Of a stretch of 64,000 nucleotides of DNA, positions 10,696 through 22,739 are shown piece after piece (position 1 is the stretch's first letter; every line of letters begins with the position of its first letter). Source of the stretch: Melolontha melolontha (Eukaryota; Arthropoda; Insecta; Coleoptera; Scarabaeidae); NCBI GenBank assembly GCA_935421215.2, contig OW285237.1:1860001-1924000 (forward strand), read 5' to 3'. Position numbers and translations under genes: made by a program. Below the pieces are notes generated by a model. It worked only from the letters and a program-made list of their open reading frames with translations, was not told the DNA's origin and did not search any database.

Positions 10696-11556
10696 GAGTA
10701 TTTTTTAAAATAAAATATGAAAGAAAGAGTTAAATTCTAGGTGGACTCTAATTTAAAATATGCACGTCATAAACTGAACTTGTTGGTGATTACAGGCACT
10801 GTGAAGAAAATGATGGGACAGAAAGTAATTAATCTAAGAAATAAGTTATAATTTTATAATTTCAAATATTTATTGCAAACCAGGAAAAAAAAACATTTTC
10901 TCGTGTTCATCATCACTGGCTAATTTAAAGTCGTTAATTGACAAAGGAGATACTTTGTTACAAATTGCTGTGACATTCTCCATTTAATTGGAATAAGTAA
11001 GTTGTTGTGTAAGTGGATGCGACCGTATACACACTTATGTTTGTCAAATCATCAAACCTATTCCATATAGATGACTTGAAACATGATTTTATAATAATTT
11101 TATGACTTAAAAATTATTTATTAAAAAAATGATTTTGTGTATAGAAATAATTTCAATGTAATTGTTTATTATTCACAGTGCGACAAAATGCAATAAATTT
11201 GTCCACTAATTAAAGGTGAAAATACTAACTTTTGGAGCACCAGTGTATTTAATAATTCTGTATTTTATTTTCTAATATTTTGTTTATGAAAAAGGGGTTT
11301 GTTGTATTATATTTGACTATCTGTTCATATATATTTCTTTTGTATTTTAAAATTCCAGGAATTGTTTTCATATTGAAAAACAGAGTAGATGTACATATTC
11401 AAGTATTTTTTTAATACGAAAAGCTTTAATAAATGTGAATAGAAAGAGATAAACAATATCAAATAAAAACTATTTCAATATGCATTTTAAGAGAAAACAC
11501 ATTTTGTCTTTACTTTTAAAATCACAAAAACAATTCGAACCAAAAAAAAAAACTTG
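10696..11556 (+). repeat. Left arm of 0.9-kb inverted repeat
   Basis: This arm is reverse-complementary to 12040-12964, with many point differences and small indels, across a 483-bp unmatched spacer. It contains one Tc1-like terminus (CTAACTTTTGGAGCACCAGTG around 11225-11247) followed by about 300 bp of non-element flank that is also shared by the other arm. The duplication therefore covers an element end and its flank, and not simply a transposon's two termini. Confidence 0.85.
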
Positions 11557-12039
11557 TATATAACAGTGCTTTAAGACAACAGACTTGTATCTTATTCAAA
11601 AATATTTAAAATGAAAATACGCAAACTATAAATGAGATAAAAGATATATTGCATTTGATTACATGCCTTCATGTACCTATATATATTCTAAATATTAAAA
11701 TCCGCAATTTTAAATAATGCAATTATAACACAAATAAGAAGTAACCCAAAATAATTTAATACTATTTAATTAGTAATTGAATAAGAATTAAGGACTGTCA
11801 TTGATAATATTAGTCAGACAAAGTGGACTAGATATTCTTTCCTTATTATGCGGTAAAGTCTCGGAGTGGGAGTAGCTTAATGATGGAATGACAGACAACG
11901 TGACTGTGGCCGCCAATAATCATCTGCGTATGGATGTACTTATCAGGTGAATGCCCTAGTATTGAAATGTATTAGAAAAAATTCCAAGAATTGTTTTCAC
12001 TAATGGATTTTACAAAAAATAGGTCAGGAGACGATTTCT

Positions 12040-12964
12040 TCAAGTTTTTTTTTTGGTTCGAATTGTTTTTGTGATTTTAAAAGTAAAGACAAAATGTTTT
12101 TTCTCTTAAAATGCATATTGAACTAGTTTTATTTGATAATATTGTTTGTATTTGATAATATTGTTTTTGTCTTTCTATTCACATTTATGAAAGCTTTTTG
12201 TATCAAAAAAATAATTGAATATGTACATCTACGCAGTTTTTTAATATGTAAACAATTCCTGGAATTTTAAAATACAAAAGAAATATATATGAACAGATAA
12301 TCAAATATAATACAACAAACCAACTTCTTTTTGATAAGCGAAATAATAGAAAATAAAATACAGAATTATTAAATGCATAACGATACATATATACACTGGT
12401 GTTCCAAAAGTTGGATACACTGGTGTTCCAAAAGTTGGATTTTTTCATCTATAATTAGTGGTCAGATTTATAGCACCTTGTTGCACTGTTAATAACAAAC
12501 AATTACATATAAATTATTTTTATATACAAAATCATCTTTTTTAATTCATAATTTAAGTCTTAAAATTATTATAAAATCATGTTTCTAGTCATCTACATGG
12601 CATAGATTTGATGATTTAACAAACATACGGTGTGCATACGGTCACATCCACTTACACAACAATACACTTATTTCAATTGAAGCGAGAATTTCAGACCAAT
12701 TTGTGACAAAGTATCTCCTTTGTCAATTAACGATTTTAAATTAACCAGTGATGACGAACACGAGTAAATGTTTTTTTTTCCGGGTTTGTAATAAATATTT
12801 CAAACTATAAAATTATTATTTATTTCTTGAAGTAATTACTTTCTGTCCCACCATTATCTTAATAGTGATTGCAATCACCAGCAAACTTGTTCAGCTTATG
12901 ACGGGCATATTTTAAATTAGAGTCCACCTAACTCTTTCTTTGGCATTTTATTTTAAAAAATACT
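12040..12964 (-). repeat. Right arm of 0.9-kb inverted repeat
   Basis: Reverse complement of 10696-11556. It holds two tandem copies of the Tc1-like end (12392-12415 and 12416-12439) where the left arm has one. Short frames in both arms resemble decayed Tc1-like coding sequence, but I cannot assemble a transposase with catalytic motifs. The spacer 11557-12039 holds nothing I recognise. Confidence 0.85.
12392..12439 (-). repeat. 24-bp tandem duplication of a Tc1-like terminus
   Basis: TACACTGGTGTTCCAAAAGT plus TGGA is repeated twice head to tail. The sequence starts with TA and resembles Tc1-family inverted termini. The paralogous left arm has a single, diverged copy. Confidence 0.7.
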
Positions 12965-13409
12965 GAGTTCTTGCAAAATTAATTACATGTAAATGCAATG
13001 GAATTTATGATATCTTGAGAAACATGAACGTATTTAATTTAAAACTTTGCTTAACGTAATTTTAATTATGGACTTCAGCACAGTGGAATTAACTGCGGTT
13101 TTAATTAAAACCGTTTTCTTATTAAAATAAATAAATAAAAAATCGAATGTACTTAGGACTAGAGAAAGGAAGTTCTTATGTACAACTGATTTTCTTTTAT
13201 GAACATCAGCGGCGTGCGTAATCGAGTTGCGATTTAGACCAAACCTATTTTATTGTTATCGTTACTCAACCTTTTAGTATTTGAGACTCAAACTTCTATA
13301 TCAGTTTTAATTACGTTCTCATATTTTTTTCCAAATGATACCGTTACTCGTCAAATTGAAAATATATTTGAAAATATAAACTAACTTTTATCAGCAAGAA
13401 TAACTTATA
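12965..13409. other. No gene recognised
   Basis: AT-rich sequence between the inverted duplication and the hammerhead-type repeat. Confidence 0.4.
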
Positions 13410-13550
13410 TTTAATTGACGAAGGAGATGCGTGTTGAAACTTCATAATAATATATAATTGATGAAATAAAATTTTTCACTATGAGTTCAAATTATACTTT
13501 TATTAAAATTCACTACGTTCGTTTCGGTCTACTAGAGCTTCATCAGGTGA
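13410..13550 (-). repeat. Hammerhead-type dispersed repeat (relative of 63720-63863)
   Basis: The block shares with 63720-63863 a nearly identical 36-nt stretch that encodes, on the minus strand, MKFQ-x-x-SPSSI, followed at a similar distance by a hammerhead-like core. The sequence between diverges strongly. The arrangement suggests ends of one retroelement family, with Penelope-like elements the best candidates because their terminal repeats are known to carry hammerhead ribozymes. No reverse transcriptase is present nearby. Confidence 0.6.
13510..13550 (-). ncRNA. Hammerhead-ribozyme-like motif
   Basis: On the minus strand: stem I UCAC/GUGA, core CUGAUGA, one unpaired A, stem II GCUCU/AGACC closed by AGU with one C-C mismatch, GAAA, stem III ACG/CGU, then U-A at the expected cleavage position. 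Order and spacing fit a type I hammerhead with a very short stem III. The extra nucleotide after CUGAUGA and the mismatch may abolish activity. Confidence 0.5.
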
Positions 13551-13856
13551 CGACAATTGTAATATAAAAACCGTAACAGTCTTCACTTTTATACCTAAAG
13601 GTTAAGTATGAAATGTGGAGGTTCCGATTAATTGATATCATTACCAAATTGTTAAATTCCACTTATGACTATAATTACAGAATTATGATAACCAAAAACT
13701 TGGCCGTAGAATCTGAATTAATTCTCAACAAATATAACAATGCTGCACTTAATGCAAATGCAATTAATTTGCAACAAGTGTCGACTACAGGCAAAAAAAT
13801 ATTAGCATCTAATTCCTTAATATAACTTAAGCCTTCCCGATGTATTCGGGCTACAG

Positions 13857-13926
13857 TCCTTGATAGCTTAGTAGTAGAGCAATGGTCCGGCAAACCATGG
13901 ATATGGGTTCGAATCCTACTTAAGGC
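13857..13926 (+). tRNA. tRNA-like sequence (anticodon GGC by position), pseudogene or SINE head
   Basis: Seventy nucleotides fold as a cloverleaf: acceptor TCCTTGA/TTAAGGC (6 of 7 pairs, including G-T), D arm GCTT/GAGC, perfect anticodon stem ATGGT/ACCAT with loop CCGGCAA, and T arm with loop TTCGAAT. It has an A box (TAGCTTAGTAG) and a perfect B box (GGTTCGAATCC), followed by a run of seven T (13930-13936) that could terminate Pol III. Position 33 is C instead of the near-invariant U, and the outer T-stem pair is mismatched, so a functional tRNA-Ala is doubtful. Confidence 0.5.
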
Positions 13927-13936
13927 AAATTTTTTT

Positions 13937-14740
13937 CTTTAAAAAAATTCGAACTTGATTGTTTAGGCTACTCAATCCACCCAACAGTCAAGAGGTGGAG
14001 TGCCTCCATCCATCCATAATGTACGCCACTGAAAAGTATAGCGGAGAAACAGTTATATTTCTGTACATACGCTTATGTTTAATCGAATCTCATATCAGAA
14101 TGAAAATCGGTTTTATCATAGATATTTCCACTCTGTCTAGGACCTTTATAAGAATTATTTGGTTGTAACTCTTTATTTAGTTAATGCGTAAAATATAGTA
14201 TTTTCTTAAATTAAAAAAACAATTAGGAAATATGTCTCCTGGTCATATTCTTAAATTTCTATATTTATTACAGGTTTTGCACATCATTATTCACATATAA
14301 TTTATTATCTTTTTATGTAGATAAGGCACCGCATTCTTTCATATACATTTATGGCAAAATTACAACGGAATACTCACTTTTCAGAGTTAGAAAAGGGGTC
14401 GTAAGGTCAAATCTCCATAATTGTGTGAACATGTATGCCTACTCCACCTTGATTATGAGAAAGCTATCAGATCGTGAGTGCGGTTTTATAAACATGGACA
14501 TTTTAGTGGCCGTCTACGGTACACATTACATGGCTATTAGAATTGCGATATTAAGTAGTTTGATTGTTTTTGCGAAATATTAGTTGTATATAATTCAACC
14601 TCGCGTAATACATTTTGAAATAATTATCCACAGCTATAGTAACATTTTAGATTCGTAATCAATATTCAAATATACCGTCTTACGGTTCTCGATATGTTCA
14701 TAGTGAGTGAGTATACGAGGTGTGAATATTTTTTGATTTT
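13937..14740. other. No gene recognised
   Basis: AT-rich sequence with short frames only. It lies between the tRNA-like sequence and the tandem array. Confidence 0.4.
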
Positions 14741-14744
14741 CAAA

Positions 14745-16510
14745 TTCATGTATCTTGATTTTTTCTTTTTCCAAATTTAGCTGCCATCTTGGTTTTTTAT
14801 TTTTAAATTTTGACTGGCATCTTTCTTTTTCAAATATCTTTTAACTTTTTAAAAATCCACCATCTTGAATTTTTATTTTTCAAATTTTAACCGTGATCTT
14901 TGTTTTCCAAATGCCTTTTTAGCTTTTTAGAAATTCGCCATTTTGAATTTTCGTATTTTCAAATTTTTACCGCCATTTTGGTTTCTTTCCTTTCGAATGA
15001 ACCTCCATATATTTTGATTATTTCTTTTTCAAATTTTAACTGCCGTCTTGGTTTTTTATTTTTAAATTTTGACTGCCATCTTTGTTTTTAAATGCCTTTT
15101 AGTTTTTTAAAAATCCACCATCTTGAATTCTTATTTTTCAAATTTTGGCAGCCATTTTTGTTTTTCGAATGCCTTTTTGGCATTTAAAAAATCCACCATC
15201 TTTAATTTCTAAATTTTCAAATTTTGACCGCCATTTGGTTTCTTTCCTTTTGAATAAACCTCCACTTATTTTGATTTTTTCTTTTTCAAATTTTGGCTGC
15301 CATCTTTGTTTTTCAAATTTTGACCGCTATTTTAGTTTCTTTTCTTTTGAATGAACCTCCATATATCTTGATTTTTTCTTTTTAAAATTTTAGCTGCCAG
15401 CTTGGTTTTTTATTCTTCAAATTTTGACCGCCATCTTTGTTTTTCAAATTTCTTTTTGGCTTTTTAAAAATCCGCCATCTTAAATTTTTTATTTCCAAAT
15501 TTTGACCGCCATTTTGGTTTCTTTCCTTTTGAATGAACCCTCATATATCTTAATTTTTTTCTTTTCCAAATTTTAGCTGCCATCTTGTTTTTTATTTTTA
15601 AATTTCGACTGCCATCTTTCTTTTTCAAATGCCTTTAGCTTTTTAAAAATCCACAATCTTGAATTTTTAATTTTTCAAATTTTAGCCGCCATCCATTTTT
15701 TCAAATGCCTTGTTGGCTTTTTGAAAGTCCGCCATCTTGAATTTTTTAATTTTCAAATTTTGACCGCCATTTTGGTTTCTTTCCATTTGAATGAACTTCC
15801 ATATATTCTTGATATTTTCTTTTTAAAATTTTAGCTGCCATCTTGATTTTTTATTTTTAAATTTTGATTGCCATCTTTATTTTTCAAATGTCTTTTAGTT
15901 TTTTTAAAAAACCACCATCTTGAATTTTAATTTTTCAAATTTTGTCCACCATCTTTGCTTTTCAAATGCCTTTTTGGCTTTTTAGAAATTCACCATCTTG
16001 AGTTTTTTATTTTCAAATATTGACCGCCATTTTGGTTTCTTTCCCTATGAATGAACTTCCATATATTCTTGATTTTTTGTTTTTAAAATTTTAGCTGCCA
16101 TTTTGGTTTATTATTTTAAAATTTTAACTCTCGTCTTTATTTTTCAAATGTCTTAGTTTTTAAAAATCCACCATCTTGAATTTTAATTTTTCAAATTTTG
16201 TCCACCATCTTTGCTTTTCAAATGCCTTTTTGGCTTTTCAGAAATCCACCGTCTTGAATTTTTTATTTTCAAATTTCTACCGCCATTTTGGTTTCTTTCC
16301 TTTTGAATGAATATATCTTGATATTTTCTTTTTTAAATTTAAGCTGCCATCTTGGTTTTTTATTTTCATATTTTGACCGCCATCTTTGTTTTTCAAATGC
16401 CTTTTTGGATTTTGAAAAATCCGCCAACTTGAATTTTGTTATTTCCAAATTTTGACCGCCATCTTGTTTTTTTTCCTTTTGAGTGAACTTCGTAATTTTT
16501 TTTTCTCTTG
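14745..16510. repeat. T-rich tandem array with recurrent GCCATNTT motifs
   Basis: About 1.77 kb of diverged tandem repeats. The phrase TGAATGAACCTCCATAT recurs, in variants, near 14995, 15252, 15350, 15530, 15790, 16048, 16303 and 16482, which gives a higher-order unit of about 258 bp with shorter 98- and 180-bp variants. Within each unit are subunits built on TTCAAATTTTGACCGCCAT. By eye about two dozen GCCATNTT motifs occur, several in the form CCGCCATNTTGG. No protein is credible here; open frames on both strands are by-products of the repeat. Confidence 0.9.
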
Positions 16511-18374
16511 AATAAACCTCGTATAGACATATGACGTAAGAGTAGATGACATGCCACGTAGAGATATGTGACATTCGACGTAGAGGGTAGTAACGTAGAG
16601 AGTAGGTAATTTAGACATGCGCCGTAGGGAATTTGTGAAGGCACAGTTGTGATGTCACATCCGGCGGCGGCGATGCTACAACCGGCCAAAACTCTTCATT
16701 TACTATTTAAATGTTTGTTCATGTTTGGGTATAAGTCATAATCTGACGGTTTGGGAATAAATCATAATCTGACGGCAATAAATCCAGAGAATAGGGTGAG
16801 TGGTCAACAAATTTAATAATTTTTTTGTAGGGGGTCCACGTAATTGTGTGGAAAAACAATTCACTATACTACCATAATATTTTTACCGTTTTCCCAATAA
16901 TCCCTAAAGAAGCAAAAATCTTGCAAGCCGATTTTTGAACAGGGAATTTTTTGGGTTGTTTAGAACCAAAATGCTTCCATTAGATTGCTCTGACAAGGTC
17001 ATTTTATGCTTTGTATTTTATAATTCATCTGTTTGGATGTATCTCCGCCTTTTTTAAAGACATTTTAATTGAGTCGATGTAGAAAGGCATTCAGACGTGA
17101 AAATACTTGAAGGAGAATTCCAAAAATTTATGGATTGAAAAAACAAAACACTCTGCCAAAGAGTGTTAGGATTATATTTTTAATTTAATTTTAAATTATT
17201 GCTTCTTCTGTTAAAAATACAACAGGTTTGGAAATTATATCACAGAAGAAAATTATGCATTTCGACATTTTTATCTTTTAACGAACTTGTTCCAAAACGT
17301 TTAAATAAATATGTATGAATATACCCGCTTCTATAAATAGCCTCACAGAGTCAAAGCAAAATTCAAATTAGCTTCTATTACTTGCAACATCAAAGCGAAT
17401 CGTTTGTATATGTTTCTCATTTCATAAACTTTTTTTTTTAATAAAATTTAATAATTTCGAATTGCTGCTTTAATATTAGACTTGCCGCTTCATTAGTAAT
17501 AAAAAAGAATGTTTTTAAATACATAATTATTAACACTTTGTACTAATATTCACGTCATATAAATTGTATGATATAAAAAAAAATCCCAACTCTGTAATTG
17601 TATCGTTGAAATGCAAATCGATCCTTCCTTTAGAGCGCAGGATGGAAGTAAAATTGTTACGGTGTATGTGTGAAAGGATATCTAAACAACATAAGAAACG
17701 GCACTAAATTGAAACATCTTAAAATTTAATATCCTGCGCGCAGTAAGTACTGCAGGCATAAACACGTAGGTATCTCTCACGAACAACATATGCTTCTATT
17801 ATTTATAAAATGGCCGACCAATGGGATATTTTAATGAAGTGGCGTTTTTTTATCTGAGCAATAAAATTGTATTTTTATGTGAACCTGTCGCGGACACCTG
17901 TCCCGACTCTTTAACGACTCAGATCTTTTCATTTAAACCCAATCGCTTGATGCAGGTAATATTTGTTCAATGTGATCTGTTCGATTGCCAAGATTATTTC
18001 GTTTTAATTTATAATTGACTTGTAAAGAAATTTGTACATATTTACGGTCTAAAAATATTTTATTGTATTTTAAAGTTTAATAATGTCTAAATATATGTAT
18101 GTTTTTAGTACATGCGTACCACGGAGGCCGAAGTGTATGATTTCATTACCTGACATTTTGAAACTGTTAGTAGTATGAGATCATAATTAACAGAATCAAT
18201 TCATTTTGTCAATTATATCAATAAATACTTGCAATCTTGTACCAAGTACAAGATCATTTAATTCTCGGAATTACAGTTCTATCTGACATAATTCTATTAA
18301 AATCAGGTGACTATTCATGTTTCTTGAGGATACATTTAATATCCTTTTGTAATATTTTTATTTCAGCCATTTTT
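16511..18374. other. No gene recognised; short GTAGAG-rich patch at its start
   Basis: From 16520 to 16640 the phrase ACGTAGAG and variants recur several times, followed by a GC-richer patch at 16645-16690 (CCGGCGGCGGCGATG). The remainder is AT-rich. A frame of 65 codons at 17821-18018 lies in slightly less biased sequence, but I recognise nothing in it. Confidence 0.4.
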
Positions 18375-18960
18375 TTATATAAATCTAAGATACATAATTC
18401 GAACAATATCTCCAATTTTATAAATATTTAACGTTCATTTTCGAATTTAAACCGATTTATTAACAGAATTTGATTATCACATTCAAGTTGTAAAACTTTC
18501 TCTGAATTCTAAGAAACGGCATCGGTTATACATATTTGCAAATTTATTTATTGCTTTATGATGTAGACCGATTGTTATGGTTAACAAAATGTTCAATCTG
18601 ATCATATTCTCTTAAGATCACGTTTCTTAAATATGTTTAATAAATTTTATTACTAAACAATGGAAGTTTATCCGAAACGATATACTTAGATTTACAATGG
18701 CAACTAATACTTAATTAGTAATAATATATTGTTATGTATTTATTAGATTTTTTATTAGATTTTTATTAGATTTTTAAGACCATATCGTAAACTTTGGTAT
18801 GGTTGCCCGTAGGTTTCATTTCGACGAATTTATCTTAGAAAATTTCCTCGTTATGGCGTCAACCAATACAGTGTAGAACCAATACGCGTATTTAATTACG
18901 TAATGGTTTGTAGGGGTACTAGTATATTGTTATTTATTAGTAACACAGTATCAACTCAAC
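18375..18960 (+). repeat. Dispersed duplication, copy 1 (pair of 44640-45640)
   Basis: This stretch aligns along its length with 44640-45640. Shared landmarks include CTTAAATATGT-ATAATAAAT, ACTTAATTAGTAAT-ATAT and CGTTATGG-GTCAA-CAATACA. The other copy is longer because of a local tandem duplication and an inserted MITE. No coding sequence is visible in either copy. Confidence 0.7.
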
Positions 18961-19030
18961 AACAGAACTGAACAGTCGTACAGACACCAGTCTCAACAGT
19001 CATTTAATGCTAGTATTAGTCGCTGTAGAC

Positions 19031-21576
19031 CAGCGACGCACATACCGCGGCCCGCGGGCCGCATACGGCCCACTGTCGATATTTATGCGGCCCGCCAACG
19101 AATTTTAAAAATTGTTCGAAAAACTACAAAAGTAGGTAAAAATCCATTCAAATCAATCTTTCTTAACTTTTTATTTTATTCTAACTTTTGTAATTGTTAG
19201 TAAGATATATATCTTTAAGTACCTACTACTTTCTTGTTCAGGTTTACTACGTAGGACAGGTATGCTCCTCGTCGTTCCAAGCATATTGTTACGAGACTAG
19301 AAATCTGTCGAACCAACTAGATTAGTCGAAGATTCGCGAAACACGTCGGTATTATCCCCGCACAATGTGGTAGGTTCTCGATGTTAGGTAACTCGTATAA
19401 ATACAACGCATCGCCCGCTATCGGGGCAGTTAAGTTTTAACTACGGACAAGCGAACGTTATATTGTTTGAATTGTAATCTGTGAAGAATAAATATTTCGT
19501 CGTTCGAACTTGGCATCTACCTACGTAACAATATAATATCAATTTTGATATGGATAAACTAGGCCCCAGTAAAAAAACGTAGTCGTAAGGTTGAAGATGA
19601 AAATCGACAGTTTCAAGATATTTGGATCGAAAAATACTTTTTTATTTCATCGCATAACAAAAGTGTCTGTTTCATATGGAAGAGTAGTGTTTCTATTCCG
19701 AAGGAATATAATGTGAAAAGCATCATACTTTTACCAAATTATCTGGCGAAAATCGAACGCAAAAGATTTCCACTTTACAAAGGGAAACTAATAGGCCAGT
19801 AATCTATGTTTACAAAATCAATTCAAGATGCTGAAACAGCTACTGAAGTTAGCTTTGAAATATCTCGAATAATAGCGAAAACTTGTCGGCCTTTTAAAGA
19901 TGGTGAGTTTGTTAAGCAGTGTTTAGATATCGTTGCAAAAAAAATGTGTCCGAAATATGCAAAGAGGTTTGAGAAAATTCAACTAAATCGGATGACTGTT
20001 CAAAGAAGACTTACCACATTAGCAGTTAATATAGAAGAGCAATTAGCTACGACGAAATCGAAAAGTTTTGAGTATTTTTCTATAGCACTCGACGAATCTA
20101 CAGATATAAGTTCCACTGCTCAACTCTCAACTCTTCATATTTTTACGAGGTGTAACGCAAAATTTTGAAGTTAGTGAAGAACTGATTGGTATGAGTTCTT
20201 TGACAAGTCAAACCAAGGAGAGTGACATGCTCAAAGCTCTTCTGGAAAAATGTTCTATAATGGATTTGGATTTAACAAAATTATCTGGAATTACGACTGA
20301 CGGAGCACCTTCAATGGTTGGAAGTAAATCTGGGATAATAACTATGTTAAAAGAGTATTTACAAACTAAAAACATAGATACCAAGGAATTAATGCAGTTT
20401 CATTACATTATACATCAAGAGGCCCTCTGTTCAAAATTATTGGAATTTGAAAATGTGATGAAAGTTCTAGTACCTACTGTAAACTTTATAAAATCACGAG
20501 GTCTCAATCACCGACAATTCACACAATTTCTCGAGGATATTGAAAGCGAATATGGTGATCTTCTGTTTTACACTGAAGTAAGGTGGCTAAGTCGTGGGTT
20601 GTCACTAGAGCGGTTTCTTAACTTGATTGAAGAAATCAAAATATTTCTGGCGGAAAAGAAAAAGGACGTCTCCGAACTCGACAACCCTGATTGGCTGTGT
20701 GACTTAGCGTTTCTTGTAGACATCACAAATCACTTGAATGTCTTAAATACGCGACTCCAGGGCAAAGATCAATTGATTTCGCAGTTATACTCTCATGTTT
20801 CGTCCTTTCAATGCAAATTGAGTCTTTTCAGGACACAAATCAATTACAGCCATTTTACGAACTACAAAAAAATTATGGAGAAATTCAATAAAACTGATGT
20901 CAATTTCGCTTATGTTGAAAAAATTGATATTTTCATACAAGCTTTTCATGATCGTTTTCTAGACTTCAAAAAATTAAACCTCTATTAGACATTTTCAGCA
21001 ATCCTTTCAACATTTCATCCAAAAATGCACCGGAATCAATACAGTTGGAATTGATAGACATGCAAAATGATGATAATTTACGAAACAAGTTTAATGAAAG
21101 TAATTTACTCAACTTTTATCGTTGCGTTGGCAAAACCGCTTATAAAGAGTTGCGAATAAATGCATTGAAATGCGCAAGCTTATTTGGTTCGACGTATATT
21201 TGCGAGCAAACGTTTTCAGTGATGAAACTTAACAAAACAAAAAATCGAAACCGTCTGGCAAATGAAAATCTGGAAGCAATTTTACGTGTGGCGACAAGTA
21301 ATGTGGAGCCAAACATAAACAAAATTGTTAGGTCAATGCAATGTCATGCATCAAAATAATAAAACATGCAATATTACAGTGTAATGATTAGATTACATTA
21401 CGATTACATAATTACAACAAATATTTTTGAATGTTCTTTTATTTTGATCATTTGTAGTAATTCATACTATTCAAAAATAAAAATATTTGTGTTAATAAGT
21501 ATTCTTTGTAGTGGCCCGTCCTTGGCTTATAATTTTCCCGAGTGGCCCCTGTTCGCTATAAGTCTGTGCATCCCTG
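19031..21576 (+). mobile_element. hAT element, near full length (GTF2IRD2-like family)
   Basis: The left end CAGCGACGCACATACCGCGG and the right end ...TGTGCATCCCTG are inverted hAT-type termini. The 8 bp outside are CTGTAGAC (19023-19030) and CCGTACAA (21577-21584), 5 of 8 identical, compatible with a decayed target duplication. The copy at 7791-9195 is an internally deleted inverted relative and has a much better preserved duplication. The element carries one transposase gene on its plus strand. Confidence 0.85.
19551..21359 (+). pseudogene. hAT transposase (GTF2IRD2-like), several frameshifts
   Basis: This is the transposase of the surrounding hAT. Catalytic motifs are present: LDESTDISS (first Asp, about 20090), TTDGAPSMVG (second Asp, about 20295) and CEQTFSVMKL in the C-terminal dimerisation region (Glu, about 21200). 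The conserved HCIIHQ-type motif appears as HYIIHQEALC. Lesions: an extra A near 19567, a short deletion in the zinc-finger region near 19718, and frameshifts near 20145 and 20970. Between them the frame is long and clean (265 codons at 20191-20988). The protein resembles the hAT family from which vertebrate GTF2IRD2 derives. Confidence 0.9.
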
Positions 21577-21584
21577 CCGTACAA

Positions 21585-22735
21585 CCCTAGGATAAACAGT
21601 TTTCTTTAGGTATATCAAGTGGGTATTTTGACATTTATACTGAAGTTTCTGTCAATGACGTGAATTTGAAGAACTTATACATACTCGTACTATCGTAGAG
21701 TTGCAGACAATAGTATAATTTTCGTTTTAGTTATAATTTTAACTTTTTTTTATATGAAAAGGATTTCCATTAAATTTCTAAATATGGAAATCGGATTCAC
21801 TTTCATTGAAAATAACTTTGAAAGGAGAAAAATATCTTGATGTTAGTATTTTTGTGTATAAAAGTATAAAGGTGTGTATATCTGTATTTAATCTGACTAC
21901 TTAAATTGTAGACGAAACATCCTGAGTAAAAGAAATTCGGAAGAATAACTTCAGATTAAAAGTTAAGAGGCATTAGAAACATAAATAACTTTGAAAACCT
22001 ACAAACCACTAGATGCACGGTCCATTTTAATTTTATTTAAAAATAAGTTCCTAATTAAAAAAAAAATCTTTTGTTTGTTATAATTGTGTTTAAATACATG
22101 TTTGGTTTTACATACAAATGGTTAGGAGCTAATTTTCTGACCGCATTAGTTATAATAATTTAGTAGGATAGCTTTACAGAAAATAAGGCATATTGAGTTA
22201 TGTGAAAGGAATATTTCCCCCTGCAAGAACAAATTAATAATTTAAAAGAAGGTTCTAGTTCTAAAAAAGTACTTTCATCTTGACTTGTACCCAAGAGCAA
22301 TGAAAGTTGTCGCATTCTTGAAACTCAAATATAATTGATGAAAGTTGGAAATTCTATTAGACTTACATACGAGTGCATGTGAACAATTATTGTTATTTAT
22401 AATTTAAAAAAATTATTTCGAATAAAAATAATTCGCATTTCTTAAGTATATTATATTTACGTTTAGGAATTGCCCTTTTTACAAATAAGTAAAATCAAAA
22501 TTTAAATTTAGTTAATTTAATGATTTTCCAAAATATCCAAAATTTTATTATATTTCAATGTATAAAATAATAATAATGTAAAAGATTTAAAAAAAAGGTA
22601 TCAAACCCCTTGTTTGCCTTCTTAATATTCTATCCTCAATTTCGACAACTATCTTGTAATCTTCATTAAGAAAGGATAAGATTACTACGTCCATGTATAT
22701 ATTCTACACCGTATATATGTGGGCGTTTACTATTT
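21585..22735. other. No gene recognised
   Basis: AT-rich stretch with short frames only and no repeat I could pair within the window. Confidence 0.45.
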
Positions 22736-22739
22736 CGTA

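Noticed and set aside
13410..13550. Full Penelope-like element with reverse transcriptase
   Set aside because: No reverse transcriptase or GIY-YIG reading was found near any of the hammerhead-type repeats.
16269..16689. Two overlapping minus-strand frames of about 100 codons rich in Lys
   Set aside because: They lie in the tandem array, and their KK-rich content is the translation of the repeat.
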